Below are positions 23,560 through 34,650 of a DNA stretch of 64,000 bases, piece by piece. The position numbers and the translations under genes were made by a program. Each line of letters begins with the position of its first letter. Position 1 is the first letter of the stretch. This stretch comes from Plantago major (lineage: Eukaryota > Streptophyta > Magnoliopsida > Lamiales > Plantaginaceae), in assembly GCA_026545765.1 (NCBI GenBank), contig JAIFAC010000461.1, positions 32,026 to 96,025 on the forward strand, in the 5' to 3' direction. The notes below the pieces were generated by a model. It made no database searches. It worked only from the letters and a program-made list of their open reading frames with translations, and was not told the DNA's origin.

Positions 23560-26500
23560 CCTTAGGCATCTCCATTAACCCAAGACTATGTCTTAAGGTC
23601 AAGAACCGACTTTCTTGTAGGGGCTTGGTGAAGATATCTGCAAGTTGGTCTTCCGTACAATCTTGAGTATCTCTATATCGCCTTTCTCAACATGGTCTCC
23701 GATGAAGTGGTGTCTAACATCAATGTGCTTTGTTCTCGCATGGAACTTGGGGTTCTATGTGATTGCAATAGCACTTGTGTTATCACGTAAAATGGGAGTT
23801 TTCTTCATCGAGTCCATAGTCTCGAGTTGTTGTCGATCCACGTAATTTGTGTTACACAACAACCAAAGCAATATATTCAAATTTCCGTGGTAGAAGTTGC
23901 AATTGAGTTTTTCTTTTGCTAAACCATGAGATAAGTCTAGTTCCTTAAACCCACAAGTTCTCGAGGTGCTTTTCCTATCAAGCATTGATCCAAAGATAAT
24001 CAAAGATCCGAGTAACCAGCCAAACTCAATCCACTTTCTTTAGGATACCAAAAACCTACATATACTGTACCTTTCACATACCTTAATATTTTCATAGCAA
24101 TGTTGTAGTGTGATTGCATTGGATTTGTTTGAAATCTAGCACACACACCAACTGCATATTGAATATCAGTTCTGCTTGCAGTAAGGTAAAGTAGTGAACC
24201 TATCAATTTCCTATACTTGTGTTCATCAACACTCTTATCTGATTCAGTATAGGTCATCTTAGTTCCTATGCTCATAGGTATCTTAGCATTCTTTTCAGAA
24301 GGCTTAAGATTGAACTTTGTGAGCATGTCTTTTGCATACTTTGTCTGACTAATGAATATTCCATCATTGAGTTGCTTGACTTGCAAACCTAGGAAATAGT
24401 TCAATTCTCCCATCATGCTCATCTCAAACTTACTTTTCATGAGATTTGCAAAGTCATCACAAAGTTGCTTGAACTAAGAGTAGTTTCCCATCATGATTTA
24501 AAGCAAATAATGTTTTATCAACTTCACCTTTCTTGAAACCACTTTCCAGAAGGTATTTGGCCAAAGTGTCATACCATGCTCGAGCCTGCTTTCACCCATA
24601 GAGCTCAGAGCTTATAGACCATTCTACTTTCGAGGAAACTTCAAAGCCGTGGTTGTTCAACATAGACTTCCTCAAAGAAGTTCACCATTCAAGAATGCAC
24701 TTTTGATATCCATCTGATAAACTTTAAAGTCTTTATGAACTGCAAAGGCCAGAAAGAGTCTTATTGCATCCAATCTGGCAACTGGTGCATATGACTCATC
24801 AAAATCTAAACCTTCACCGTGGTGAATCCTCGCAACCAACCTTGCTTTGTTTCTCGTTATTTCACCAGATTCATTCATCTTGTTTCGAAACCCACTTAGT
24901 TCCAATCACGTATATTCCTTCTTCAAATGGAACTAGTTTCATTTGTTTCTCTCAAACCGATCCAACTCTTTCTTGCATTGCGTAGATCCAATCTTGGTCT
25001 CTTAATGCTTCTTCTATAGTTTTAGTTCAATGTTTGAGATGAAACATCCAAAGAGAGAGTTAGCATTTTCTATTGCTCTCCTAGTCCTAACACCTGATTG
25101 ATCGGGTCCAATCACATCTTTTGCAGATGATCTTTGATCCATCTCATCATGGGTTTAGGGCTAGTAGGTCAACATCTATGTGATCCAATGTGAATCACTA
25201 TGATTACGACTTGATACTTCTTCAAGATTCTGACATCTCGCACCTCGTAGGGCAAAGGAATGTCCGACACTTCGGGTGAGAGCTCGACATGCCTCAGAGA
25301 GGTCATTTCAGAGTTAGCTCTCGATGAACATCTTCGCTTCAATTCGAATTCTCATAGGAAATTCTTCATCATGTCTGAGAATCAACTGGTTGTTACTAGG
25401 CATTTCATACTTTTCTTCGCCAGAGTCATCCTCTCTTTCCACAATGATGTTTTTCCTTTCTGAGGGTTCTTCTTTAGAATTCTTTATCATTAGTTCCTTG
25501 AACCTTTCTGAGAGTTCATCAGCAAGGGGTGTTTTCTTGCTTCCTTCATAGAATACAACATGAACTGATTCTTCAATCTTCTTTGTTCTTTGTTGTAAAC
25601 TCAGATGCTTTGCTATTCATAGAATAACCAAGAAATACACCTTCATCTGCCTTTGGTGAAATGTTCTTATATACTCTTTTCCATTGTTAAGAAAAAACAT
25701 CTACAACCAAACACTTTCAGATGTTTGATATTAGGGGGTCTACCAACCAAGAGTTCATAGGGGGGTCTTGTCATGGTGTTTGTTTATCAAACATCTGCTC
25801 GAAGTGTAGATGTCAGGTTTATGCCTTCAACCCAATAAACTTCACTTATTTCAGTGTCAGCTAGCATTGTCCTTGCTGCTTCTTTAAGGGTTCTATTTTT
25901 CCTTTATGCAACACCATTTTGTTGTGGTGTTCTCACAGAGGAAAGTTGGTGTCAGATACCTTGTCGGTAAAACTCCTTTATGTAATCGGGTCGACAAACT
26001 CAAGCATATGGTCCTGCTCGACAGCAGATACCTTGTCATTCTTCATGACTTCAAGCTTATTCATCAAGTTTTGTATCTCCACCCTAGCATCAGATTTGTG
26101 CTTTAGAAAGACAACCCAAGTGAATCTTGAGAAGTCATCTACAACAATCGTATTCATACTTCATACTTCTTTCCGCATAACTAGTTACGTATGATTCAAA
26201 AGATCCATGTGTAATAGTTGCAGTGGTCTAACACTAGAGTGTCCGGTTTTCGACTTGAAAGAGATCTTGATTGTTTCCATCCGACAAAGTGTAAGAGATA
26301 CCATCCTTTCGAAGATGTTTTGGGAAGGCCAACCACTAACTCTTTCGCAAGTTTGTTCGAGTTTTGAAATTCAAGTGACTCATTCTTTTGTGCCATAACC
26401 AAGCTATTCTCAGGACCCGATTGACTCACCATGAGACATTCTTCAACAGGCAGATGCCAAATCGTAACATAAACATCGCTTTCCGCCGAGCAACCAAGAC

Positions 26501-27000
26501 CGCTCGCTCATCATTTCATAAGTTTGCAATACTTTGCTTTGAATTTCACAGGAATCCTTTGTCCGCAAACCTGCCTCGCTAAATAGATTATATTTCAAAC
26601 CTTGAACATGTAATACGCCGCGATTGTTAATGATCCTAATTTGATGTCCAGATCCCGAGAGGGATTTAATTCTCCTCCAAAGAAATCATGTCCGTCCAAA
26701 GGTTGCAAGCTTTGTAGTCGACAGATTTGCTTTGTCTCTCATGTGCTTTTCGTGATCCACTATCAAACAGCCATCGAGCCTTAGTCCAAGAGGCGCTCGC
26801 ATAAAACAGAAATGTGAGTTGTGTTCTCGCTTGTAAATAGAACCACTTAGACTAAACATTCTTCTAGTAGGAATCCACATTTTAGTGAATTTCTTGGGAG
26901 TTTGTTTTGTCTAACTTGATCGTAAGGAGATGCAATAAAATCGCATTTTGATCTCAATCTTCCTTCTGGGTGTTTCTAGGTGTTCCTTTGGTGCTTTCTC
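23560..27000 (-). pseudogene. pol of element B: integrase, RT, RNase H (frameshifted)
   Basis: From right to left on the minus strand: a GAG-pre-integrase-like block (26196-26432), degraded integrase core (about 25700-26200), RT with [25 protein letters not shown] and [13 protein letters not shown] (24672-24905), then the post-RT segment with MMGELNYFLGLQVKQLNDGIF and ASRTDIQYAVGVCARFQTNP (24000-24440), and RNase H to about 23560. In copia elements these parts are cleaved from one polyprotein. The frame is interrupted many times; the 24000-24440 block is the only long clean stretch. Confidence 0.85.
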
Positions 27001-27049
27001 GACCGGTTTCGGGTTGCTTCAAAGAACTTAGCCTTTCGCCGTGTTCCTT

Positions 27050-29229
27050 CTAGCTCGCATTCAGCTTTTCAAAGGTTTGAGATTTCTTCCACTTCGCCTA
27101 TTGCTACGCAATATCACCTTTGCACCATTGTTCTCGCCCTTCCTTATATTGTTGCGTATGACCTTCCAATAGCACGATAGCCAATGCCATTTCAACACCT
27201 TTCGCTTTCTTCAAGCCTTTTACTAGTTTCGCACCATCTTTATTTTCATAAATGGTACAAGAGAGAATTTGCCTATTCCAAAGAATTCTTCCCTTCCTAG
27301 TAATGCAAAGAATGGATGGTCAGATATCCTGGTCAGGTTTCTTTCGTAAACCTTATCTACATGTTTCTTATGAACTTGATGTTCTTTCAAAGGTCAAGGT
27401 AACTCCTTTCCTTTGTCAACTACCCTAGCTTTCCGACCAACGCCATAGGTGGTTGAAGAATCACCGCTGACTTTTTACAAAGGTCAACCTTTCATCACTC
27501 TTCTTCAGAGGAGATGAATTACTTGATTGTTTATCAAGTCCAAGTCCACCTTTCTCAGAGGGATCTCTCAGATAGGATTGAACCTCAGTGAGAGTGTCAC
27601 TAGCCTTTGCATAAGATTGGAAGGATAGCTCTTTTTTCTCGAAGTTCTTCATTCTCGTAGCGCCTTCATCATTTTCTTATTAAGTTCATCCAAGGCTAGT
27701 TTGTGAGAATTTTCATTCTCGATATCCGAAGTTTCGTAAAGGCTATTTCAAATGTTTTGTTCTCGATACTCGTTAGCTCGTAAACCTCTTTTTCAAGAGT
27801 TTCTTTACTTTCCTCTAGAATTGTGGTTTTGATTGTGCTTCCGTAAATTCTTTCTCATAACAATCCAATTCACTTGACCAACCTGCATCCTCAATTCCAT
27901 CATCACTCTCATAGTACGTAAATTGTGAATTGTTAGTTACCTCATCACCATAAGACATATTTCATTGTTGGAGATGTCCGACCAAAGAATCTCAAAGAAT
28001 TCCACACATTTCATTCTTCTTAAGGTCAAGGCGATTACATCGTGGTGATTCCACACAATCGTGATGGTAGGTTCGAGTCATCCGAATCTCCATCTTCGTA
28101 ATCTTCTCAATGTCTAGAGCATCAAGTTGAATTTGAATCTTCTTCCTTTCTCCAAAGGATCAAGAAGGCCCTTTGATTTCTCTTGAAATTTCTTCCCTTC
28201 TTGTCACACCGTATTGAGCTTGTTTAAAGCAGACAATCTCTTAAAGTGACCAGATTTTGACAATAGAAGTATATCATTTCCTATTTCGCAGCCTTCAAGA
28301 TTAACACCTTTCCGAATGGGGGTGTTTAGAGAGTTGTTCATTGTATGTTCTTGCACTAATGATAGTTTGGGCCAAGATGCTTTTTCAAATTTTCTTTAGC
28401 TTTTCTTCTCTCAACTGCTGACTCACAAATTTCTTCATGTGTCTTACGCAAGAGCATTTTCTTCAGATGCATCTTTGGTATCCTTCTTTCGTATACCTTG
28501 AGAAACTAGAGCAACACTTTCCAACTTTTCAGCAGCTTTGTTCTCCGAGTTGTCTCATAGCCTACAAGAGCAAGATGAGAGAAGAGCTCATCGAGTAATA
28601 TTTGGCATCCCTTCGTTGAAATAAAAGAACTTAGTGTGCTCCCACAGGATTGAGACTTCGACAATAGTCTTAATCTTTTATGGCTAGAGTATCTGCTTTC
28701 ACCAAGTGCAGCCATATCACTCATAAGTGTAGTAAACCCGAAATCAAGTTCTTCTAGAGTTTCAGCAGACCTTGTTTGAAGTTTTGGAACTTCAATTTAA
28801 GAACTTCAACTTTTTTCCTTGGTTTTCTGCCCGCATGATTTCTTCAATCAATTGCCAGCAATCGCTGCTTTAGCACCCCTACGCTTATAATCATGTGCTC
28901 AGTGTCGATCCGATGATGATATTACGAGCTTGACCATCCAATCAGGTCTCGCATCTTCGCATGTCCGTAGCTCTTCGATTGTCTTCATACATAATGCTTC
29001 CACGAGCAACACGACCACTCTAACTAGCAAAATGATCCTCGCCTCCATCTTCCTTTTCGAGGTTTTTCTTCCATCAGACACCTCAGTAACTTGGTTGAGA
29101 TGTCAGATTTTGATAGGCCCTTCATTGATGACATATAACATCTCGGCACTAATTGCCTCAAGATGGAGCATCATGTTGTTCTTCCATTTCATAGTTTTCG
29201 CTTTTAACGGGTACATCACTCGTAGACAT
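27050..29229 (-). pseudogene. gag of element B (frameshifted)
   Basis: ATG at 29229-29227, about 115 bp inside the 5' LTR border as in A. Reading down the minus strand there is a WKNNMMLHLEAIS-type N terminus, a capsid-core stretch (about 28900-28560) ending ALVGYETT, a CCHC zinc knuckle (about 28275-28225), and a coiled-coil tail with ELSFQSYAKASDTLTEVQ (27461-27652). B keeps the capsid core that A lacks. Gag forms the virus-like particle and packages element RNA. Many frameshifts are present. Confidence 0.75.
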
Positions 29230-29328
29230 ACCGCACACTTAACACACAAATTATATAGTCCTCAAAGGGACAAAGTTCCTTCACCTATCTAGGGATCTAG
29301 GTTCGCAAGTAAGGCTTGTGAATATCCC

Positions 29329-29341
29329 GCCTAATACCACT
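29329..29341 (-). other. Primer binding site of element B
   Basis: On the minus strand, AGTGGTATTAGGCGG directly follows the 5' LTR end. It is close to the TGGTATCAGAGC site complementary to initiator tRNA-Met, with changes at the C and the CAGAGC part. Confidence 0.7.
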
Positions 29342-30742
29342 TGTTCGTCCAGATAATGGCAAAGTAAAAGACTAGAGGGGGGGTGAATAGTCTTTAAAAC
29401 TTTTGTCGATAAACACGCTTTCGTAAACCCGGGGTTTCGATACTTAAATTTAGAGCGGAAGACTTTAAGATAGGTAAGTGCGTAAACAATAAGTATGTGT
29501 GTGTGCTTTGAAATGTAAATACGTAAAGGTAAATGACACAACAAGTATAGTGGTATCTGGAGGTGGCGTAATCCTCCAACTAATCCACTTCGGTCTTTCT
29601 GAGACCTAGAATTCACTAGAACAGATAATTGAGTTCACCTTACAATAATCCTATTCTAAGATTCTTAAACAAATGGTTCCCAACCAAATGTTCTCCCTGA
29701 GTTATTCCCCAGCTCCTAGAGCTAAGTACTTCCTCTACTCAGATAACCTTGGAGTTATTCCTTGATTTCCCAAATCAAGTACTTCCTCTACTCCACGCCT
29801 TGATGGTGTTGGTTATAAGGTTTGTTAGAGAGGCTTCAGATAACTTTTCGCTTATGTTTTCAGAGACCCTAATAGAACAAGACTACTTAATACACTTGTT
29901 CAAAGGATGGCACCGCTTTTATCGACCCAAGTAATTGATGTCCGTTCTGGAGAATGAGCTTCAGAAAGGGTATCTGATAGTTCAACTCTTTCACGAATAA
30001 CAATCTCTTGTTAAGGTTTAGGACAACTTAGAACTACTAGTGATTCTTCGAGCAACATAAAGCTTTCAGAAAGGGTAGTAGAGTGCTTGAGAGAAAACTT
30101 TGCTTGATGGTAAGTTTGCAAGATAGAGCGTTCTAAGGTGTATTTCTCAGCATTTAAGTGTGTGATATATATAGATGAATTTGAGAGTTGTTGGAATGAT
30201 ATCCGTTAGACACAATTCAAATTCGGTCCATACTTATCTTGAAATGAGTACTCAGAAGTCCTTGTCTCATGTCTCAGAGAGGACTGTGCTTCAAATGATT
30301 TTTCTGCCGATGCAATTAATGCACTTGTACTATTTCTTGTCCTGTAGTCTTCAACGGATACATGAGCCTTTCTGATGGCTTGCATGCTCCATACTCATGA
30401 TGTCATATGTCCATATTCATATTTCAAAAGTAAGTAAATGCACTTAAATTAAGGACATAGTCTTTCTGAGTTAGACTAAACCTTGATATTCCTAAATCTT
30501 GTGCAATCTTCAGTCTTCTAATCTTCAGAAAAGCTCCATTGCTAGGATTGATCTTCATGGTCTTCTGGAAATAAAAATTACACTCAGAGACCTATAATCC
30601 TAATACAAGATTTACTAGACTAATCATACTCAGTGATTTCCTCTTTTACAATGTTCAAGTGAACCAAGAGTACTTAATCACCTTTCTGGCTAAGATAAGA
30701 ACATGTGATGAGTGATCAAAATACTAACAGATATTCCTAACA
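29342..30742 (-). repeat. 5' LTR of element B
   Basis: Plus strand starts TGTTCGTCCAG and ends ATTCCTAACA. Partner of 15935-17327 and less affected at CAG/CTG sites. A TATATATAG-like box near 30168-30176 (minus strand TATATATC) would drive element transcription. Confidence 0.92.
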
Positions 30743-30747
30743 CTTTC
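30743..30747. repeat. TSD of element B, right copy (CTTTC)
   Basis: Identical to 15930-15934. Its last C is also the first base of the CACTA element. Confidence 0.9.
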
Positions 30748-30841
30748 ACTACAAAAAACAGCTGTTTAGTGACAGAATTATCCGTCGCTAAACATGGGCC
30801 GATTCGTCGCTAAACCCTTCGTCTCTAACAAAATTGTCACG

Positions 30842-30881
30842 AATAATCTATCCATCGCTATTTAGCGATGGATAGATTATT
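30842..30881. repeat. Perfect 19-bp palindrome arms in the CACTA subterminal region
   Basis: AATAATCTATCCATCGCTA (30842-30860), two T bases, then its exact reverse complement (30863-30881). It would form a long hairpin as single strand. Confidence 0.95.
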
Positions 30882-31309
30882 GACCGTCTGAGACAAAAAG
30901 CTGCACTATTTAGCGACGGATAACTATCCGTCGCCAAATAGTATTTTTTTTTTGTTCTTTTATTATAATTTTTACGAATATTCTGATAATTTTATACGAA
31001 TATTCAATACGGATAACCGATAATGTTATTCAATTCGGATAAACCAACAATTATATACGAATATTCAATACGGATAAACCGACAATTGAATACGATTACT
31101 CAATACGCATAAACTGACAATTTTATTCAATACGGATAAATCGACAATTTCATACAATATTCAATAATACAATATACAACATTTAATAATAATTAATACA
31201 AAGAAGAAATTACAAAATTAATAAGAAAAAATGAAAAAAAAAACTAGATCTGGATCTTTGCATCTTGAACGGAGAAAGTCGAATCTGGTCGGAGGAAGAG
31301 GAAGGACTG

Positions 31310-31600
31310 CACGATAGTGGTGGTTGAGGCAGTGGTGGTGGTGTGGTGGTGGTCGATGAGCAGAGGCAATGGTGGCGTGGTGGTCGATGAGCAGAGGTAA
31401 TGGTGGCGTGGTGGTCGATGAGCAAAGGCGTGCTGGAAGGGTGGAGGTGCGTGGTGGTGGGTGGTGGCAGTTGTGGTGGTGGTGGAAGGGTGGAGGCAGG
31501 GGTGGTGGTGGTGATGGAGGAAGAAGAGTGGTGGTGGAAGATGGAAGAAGAGATGGTGGTGAAGGAAGATGAAAGAAGAAATGGTGGTGGAGGAGGCAGA
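31310..31600. repeat. GGTGGT-rich tract with repeated GGTCGATGAGCA units
   Basis: G-rich strand on plus, with a unit around GGCGTGGTGGTCGATGAGCA present about three times (31350-31430). The open frames here reflect the triplet-like composition and are not regarded as genes. Confidence 0.8.
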
Positions 31601-31883
31601 TCTAGATCTGGATCATTATATTAGCGTTTCTAGGGTTTTAGCGACGTATAAATCTATCTGTCGTAAATTTTCAATTTTCTTTCCTTGTTTTTTTGTGTCA
31701 ACGATTTAGAGACGGATAGATTTATCCGTCTCTAAATTTAAATCTATCCATCTCTAAATTTAGAGACGGATAAATCTATCCATCTCTAAATTTAGAGACG
31801 AAAATTTATCCGTCTGTATTGCCGATTCGTCATTAAATAGCAACGGATATTATCCGTCTCTATTTAGCGATATTCTTGTAGTG

Positions 31884-32421
31884 TTTAAATATTATGAGTT
31901 TAATAAATATATATTACTAAGCATGTAATATTGATAATTAAACATGTGATATTCATTATGGCTCATATAGAGAGATGATATCTCACGTTGATCTTAATAT
32001 ATAGTACATACATATACATTACTTTGGCAATTTTGTCCTTATGTTAAGAAAAAGATAGACACTATGGGATGGATAGGCAATTTAGAATTAATTGAAATTG
32101 TTAGATTATCGAAAGAATGATAACGTAATGATTTTTATAAAAATAATTAGTAAATTAATTAGCTTATTAGTTAAATATGATATGCAAAAATAAATCAGCT
32201 AACTTGTTTTTTTATAAAATTCCTAGAAAAATTTATCAAAATAAAAATAACTTATCAGCTATAACTAAACATTCACATAACAGACTTATACTGAACTGAT
32301 AAACTAATACTGAAGAGAGCCAATTTCTTCATTTCATGGCAAAGTGATGTTTCAATTGTGAAAAAGAAAAACACAAAACAGTACCGAAGTACTTAAATGG
32401 ATCCTAATAAACCTTATTCGT
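31884..32421. other. AT-rich spacer
   Basis: No gene, RNA or repeat structure could be supported between the CACTA element and the next MITE. Confidence 0.5.
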
Positions 32422-33287
32422 CTCCTCCGTTCCAATCAAAAATTTCTAACTTTCTTTTTTGACGTTCTATTATAAACTTCATAAATCACTTCCCATATAA
32501 TGAGAATCTGTTTCCACGCCTAATTGTTCGTATTTTCGCACACAAACACTTTACTAAAAATAAATTAGTTTTTATTATTTTTATTCTCTACTTTATCATC
32601 AATTTCTTCACTCTCTCTCATATTCTATCCACCACTTACCACTTTCAGGGCTGGTCTTGAGCCCATGCACAGTATTTATTCGTATAGGACCCGAAAATTT
32701 TGAGGGCCCAATTTCAATATCATGGTAATACTAAGGTTTTAAAAGTATGAAAATAAAACAAATTGACTCTTGAAGTGTAACATTTTCACAGTAATATATT
32801 ATGTATACAATTTTATTAAGAAAATAATTTTAATATTATATATGAATCATTTAACGGGTTTGTTTGGCACAAAATTAACAACCCATTTTAATTGAGTCGA
32901 ACAAATTTTGGTATTTAGCCTTACCATTTTAGTTGAGGTAATAGTTATTATTTTTAATTGAGACACTACTCAATTAAAACTCAACACTTATAAAACCCTA
33001 TAAAATTTGAATTATATACCAAATATAAATTTTAATAATTCAATTAAAATTTAATTACTAATCAAGTAAAATTTTCTAAACTCAAGTTACATGCCGAACA
33101 TCCCGTTACTTGTTTTCATATATGTATTGTTACTTGTGGTCATTTTGAAATTTTTGCATTAGGGCCTTAAAAAAATTTGACCGGCCCCGACCACTTTATC
33201 AACATAATATTCTATACAGTCGAATAATTTATTTATATATTTTAATTATAGAGAAATTGAGATTAGGAAGTTTTATGGAATGGAGAA
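32422..33287. mobile_element. Stowaway MITE interrupted by a hAT MITE
   Basis: Left end CTCCTCCGTTCCAATC and right end which on the other strand reads CTTCTCCATTCCATAAAACT. The interior has the ATTATTTTTATTCTCTACTTT-like runs common in such MITEs. Removing the hAT insert and one TSD copy leaves about 314 bp, a normal size. Confidence 0.7.
32646..33189. mobile_element. hAT-type MITE, 544 bp
   Basis: Terminal inverted repeats CAGGGCTGGTC and (inverted) CGGGGCCGGTC, with a perfect 8-bp duplication ACCACTTT at 32638-32645 and 33190-33197. Eight-base TSDs and CAGGG ends are typical of the hAT superfamily. No coding sequence. Confidence 0.93.
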
Positions 33288-33289
33288 GA

Positions 33290-34295
33290 ATGTAATATTA
33301 AACAAAACAATACATGGATATGCATATGATCGAACATGACTTCATAAAACCGTAAATAGTGGATAAGTTTAGGCTTTACTTGTCTAGTTATGTTAGAAAC
33401 AGATTAAGCAACATACATTAGGTGAACAAACACACATTAGCTCACTGTCTTGTTCATCAATTCCACTCCCTCAAACTAATCTTCTTTACGTAATAAACAA
33501 AAAAATGAATCATCAGTCAACGGCAAGGAAAGCACCTGCTTCTCGATCTACAATTGCTCAACAATTAATTATCATCACATTCATGTGAATTTAAAGTTAA
33601 CTATAATTTAGTTGTTGTCGATCCAGAATAGATGGTAAATGATAATGATAGAGAAAAAATGCAAATGTCAAAGCAATTTTCCTTTTATAGATTTAATATG
33701 TATCACAATAAGTGTTATAAGTGTTACAAATAACTAAAATTGTTCTGGCAATATGATTTCTGCTCTGGCATTATAATCAGCCTACATAGATTAGTGACAG
33801 CTATATGGGAGATAAAAAAGGCGAGTTAAGAAAAAAAATTAGATAATTGAGTTAAATGTGAATTATAAAAAATTATGTATGAAATAGAGTTAAAATTTTA
33901 TAGGATTTTTTTGGAACACGAAACTCTACTTTTCATTATCCCAAAAACAATTACAGCAAAAAAGGCGATTCCAAAGTTATCCAGCCTAACTCCACGAAAT
34001 CCTCCTACCACCAGAACACAAAGTTCTCAGGCCAACATCAAACGACCAACATGGACTTTGAGTTTGGGAATCATCCAAGCCCTATACACAATCACATCAA
34101 CAATTCGTTGTTCGTTTCTCTATCCTGACCAAAGCATATTTCATAATGTTGTTATATATGGTGTGTAAGAATGAATTGATTTGTGTAGGAAAGAAATCAT
34201 GTGTTGGATTTTCTTTAAGGTTATTGGATTGGTTTAAATAATGTTTGATTAGTTTAAATTTGTTACTTTAATTGAAAAAGTAAAGAGAGAGATAA
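33290..34295. other. Spacer without recognised gene
   Basis: Includes a 97-codon plus-strand reading frame (33875-34168) with no motif I recognise and no supporting context. I treat it as non-coding. Confidence 0.5.
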
Positions 34296-34560
34296 TGTAA
34301 CGATCCGAACCACTATCGGCTGGAGCCCTCGATCCTTCGGACCATGCCAAGCATACAATTTCCCAGTTATATACGCTTTCCACAAGCATCAACATACGAT
34401 TTTATTTTGCTCATCCATCCTAAGATTGCTCCAGAGCAAGCACGCTTAACTCTGGAGTTCTTATGGATGGATTACCGAAAAGAAAATTGCACCTTTTGCA
34501 TGAAAGCTGCTCGATCCCTTTAAATTCGCTTTGACTTTACTTGAAATTTTAAAGCATACA
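34296..34560 (+). mobile_element. Cassandra-like TRIM LTR with 5S rRNA-derived segment
   Basis: Begins TGTAACGATCC, as Cassandra LTRs begin TGTAAC. At about 34411-34480 it carries CATCCATCCTAAG, CAAGCACGCTTAACT and GGAGTTCTTATGG, which match the antisense of the conserved middle of plant 5S rRNA. Cassandra terminal-repeat retrotransposons in miniature are known to carry such 5S-derived promoters. The right end is not clear and no second LTR was found, so this may be a solo or truncated LTR. Confidence 0.75.
34411..34480 (-). promoter_or_regulatory. 5S rRNA-like internal promoter region
   Basis: The minus strand reads AGAACTCCAGAGTTAAGCG and TGCTTGCTCTGGAGCAATC, corresponding to the central part of 5S rRNA that contains the RNA polymerase III internal control region. 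It is part of the Cassandra-like LTR, not a real 5S gene: flanking 5S sequence is absent. Confidence 0.65.
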
Positions 34561-34650
34561 AATAATATGGTAAAAAGAGAAGGATAATAATTTAGTGAAA
34601 TTGGAATTGATTTAAAATATTAAAATTTTAACTTGGTATATATCAAATAG

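Larger units (their letters stand above)
15935..30742 (-). mobile_element. Complete copia element B (SIRE/Maximus-like), 14.8 kb, minus strand
   Basis: Two LTRs of about 1.4 kb (15935-17327 and 29342-30742) with TG...CA ends and a 5-bp TSD CTTTC on both sides. Read on the minus strand: 5' LTR, primer binding site, gag with zinc knuckle, protease/integrase, RT, RNase H, a spacer with a TATA box, a 5-kb accessory gene, polypurine tract, 3' LTR. The LTRs are nearly identical apart from many differences centred on CAG/CTG sites. Coding regions are broken by numerous small indels, mostly of that kind. Family assignment rests on the long internal region, an extra gene after pol, and pol motifs shared with element A. 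Confidence 0.93.
30747..31883. mobile_element. Non-autonomous CACTA (En/Spm) element, 1.1 kb
   Basis: Ends CACTACAAAAAAC and ...TATTCTTGTAGTG are inverted CACTA termini, flanked by TTT on both sides (30744-30746 and 31884-31886), the 3-bp duplication expected for CACTA elements. Both subterminal regions are packed with direct and inverted copies of a TCCGTCGCTAAA-like unit, the kind of array bound by CACTA transposases. There is no transposase. The middle (31310-31600) is a GGTGGT-rich low-complexity tract. Confidence 0.92.

Noticed and set aside
31369..31624. Gly/Val-rich reading frames in the GGTGGT tract
   Set aside because: Low-complexity composition inside a non-autonomous CACTA element; frames arise from the repeat, with no domain.
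33875..34168. 97-codon plus-strand reading frame
   Set aside because: No recognisable motif, no context and no homologous copy in the window.
34411..34480. A genuine 5S rRNA gene
   Set aside because: Only the central part is similar; both ends are unlike 5S rRNA and the surroundings fit a Cassandra LTR.
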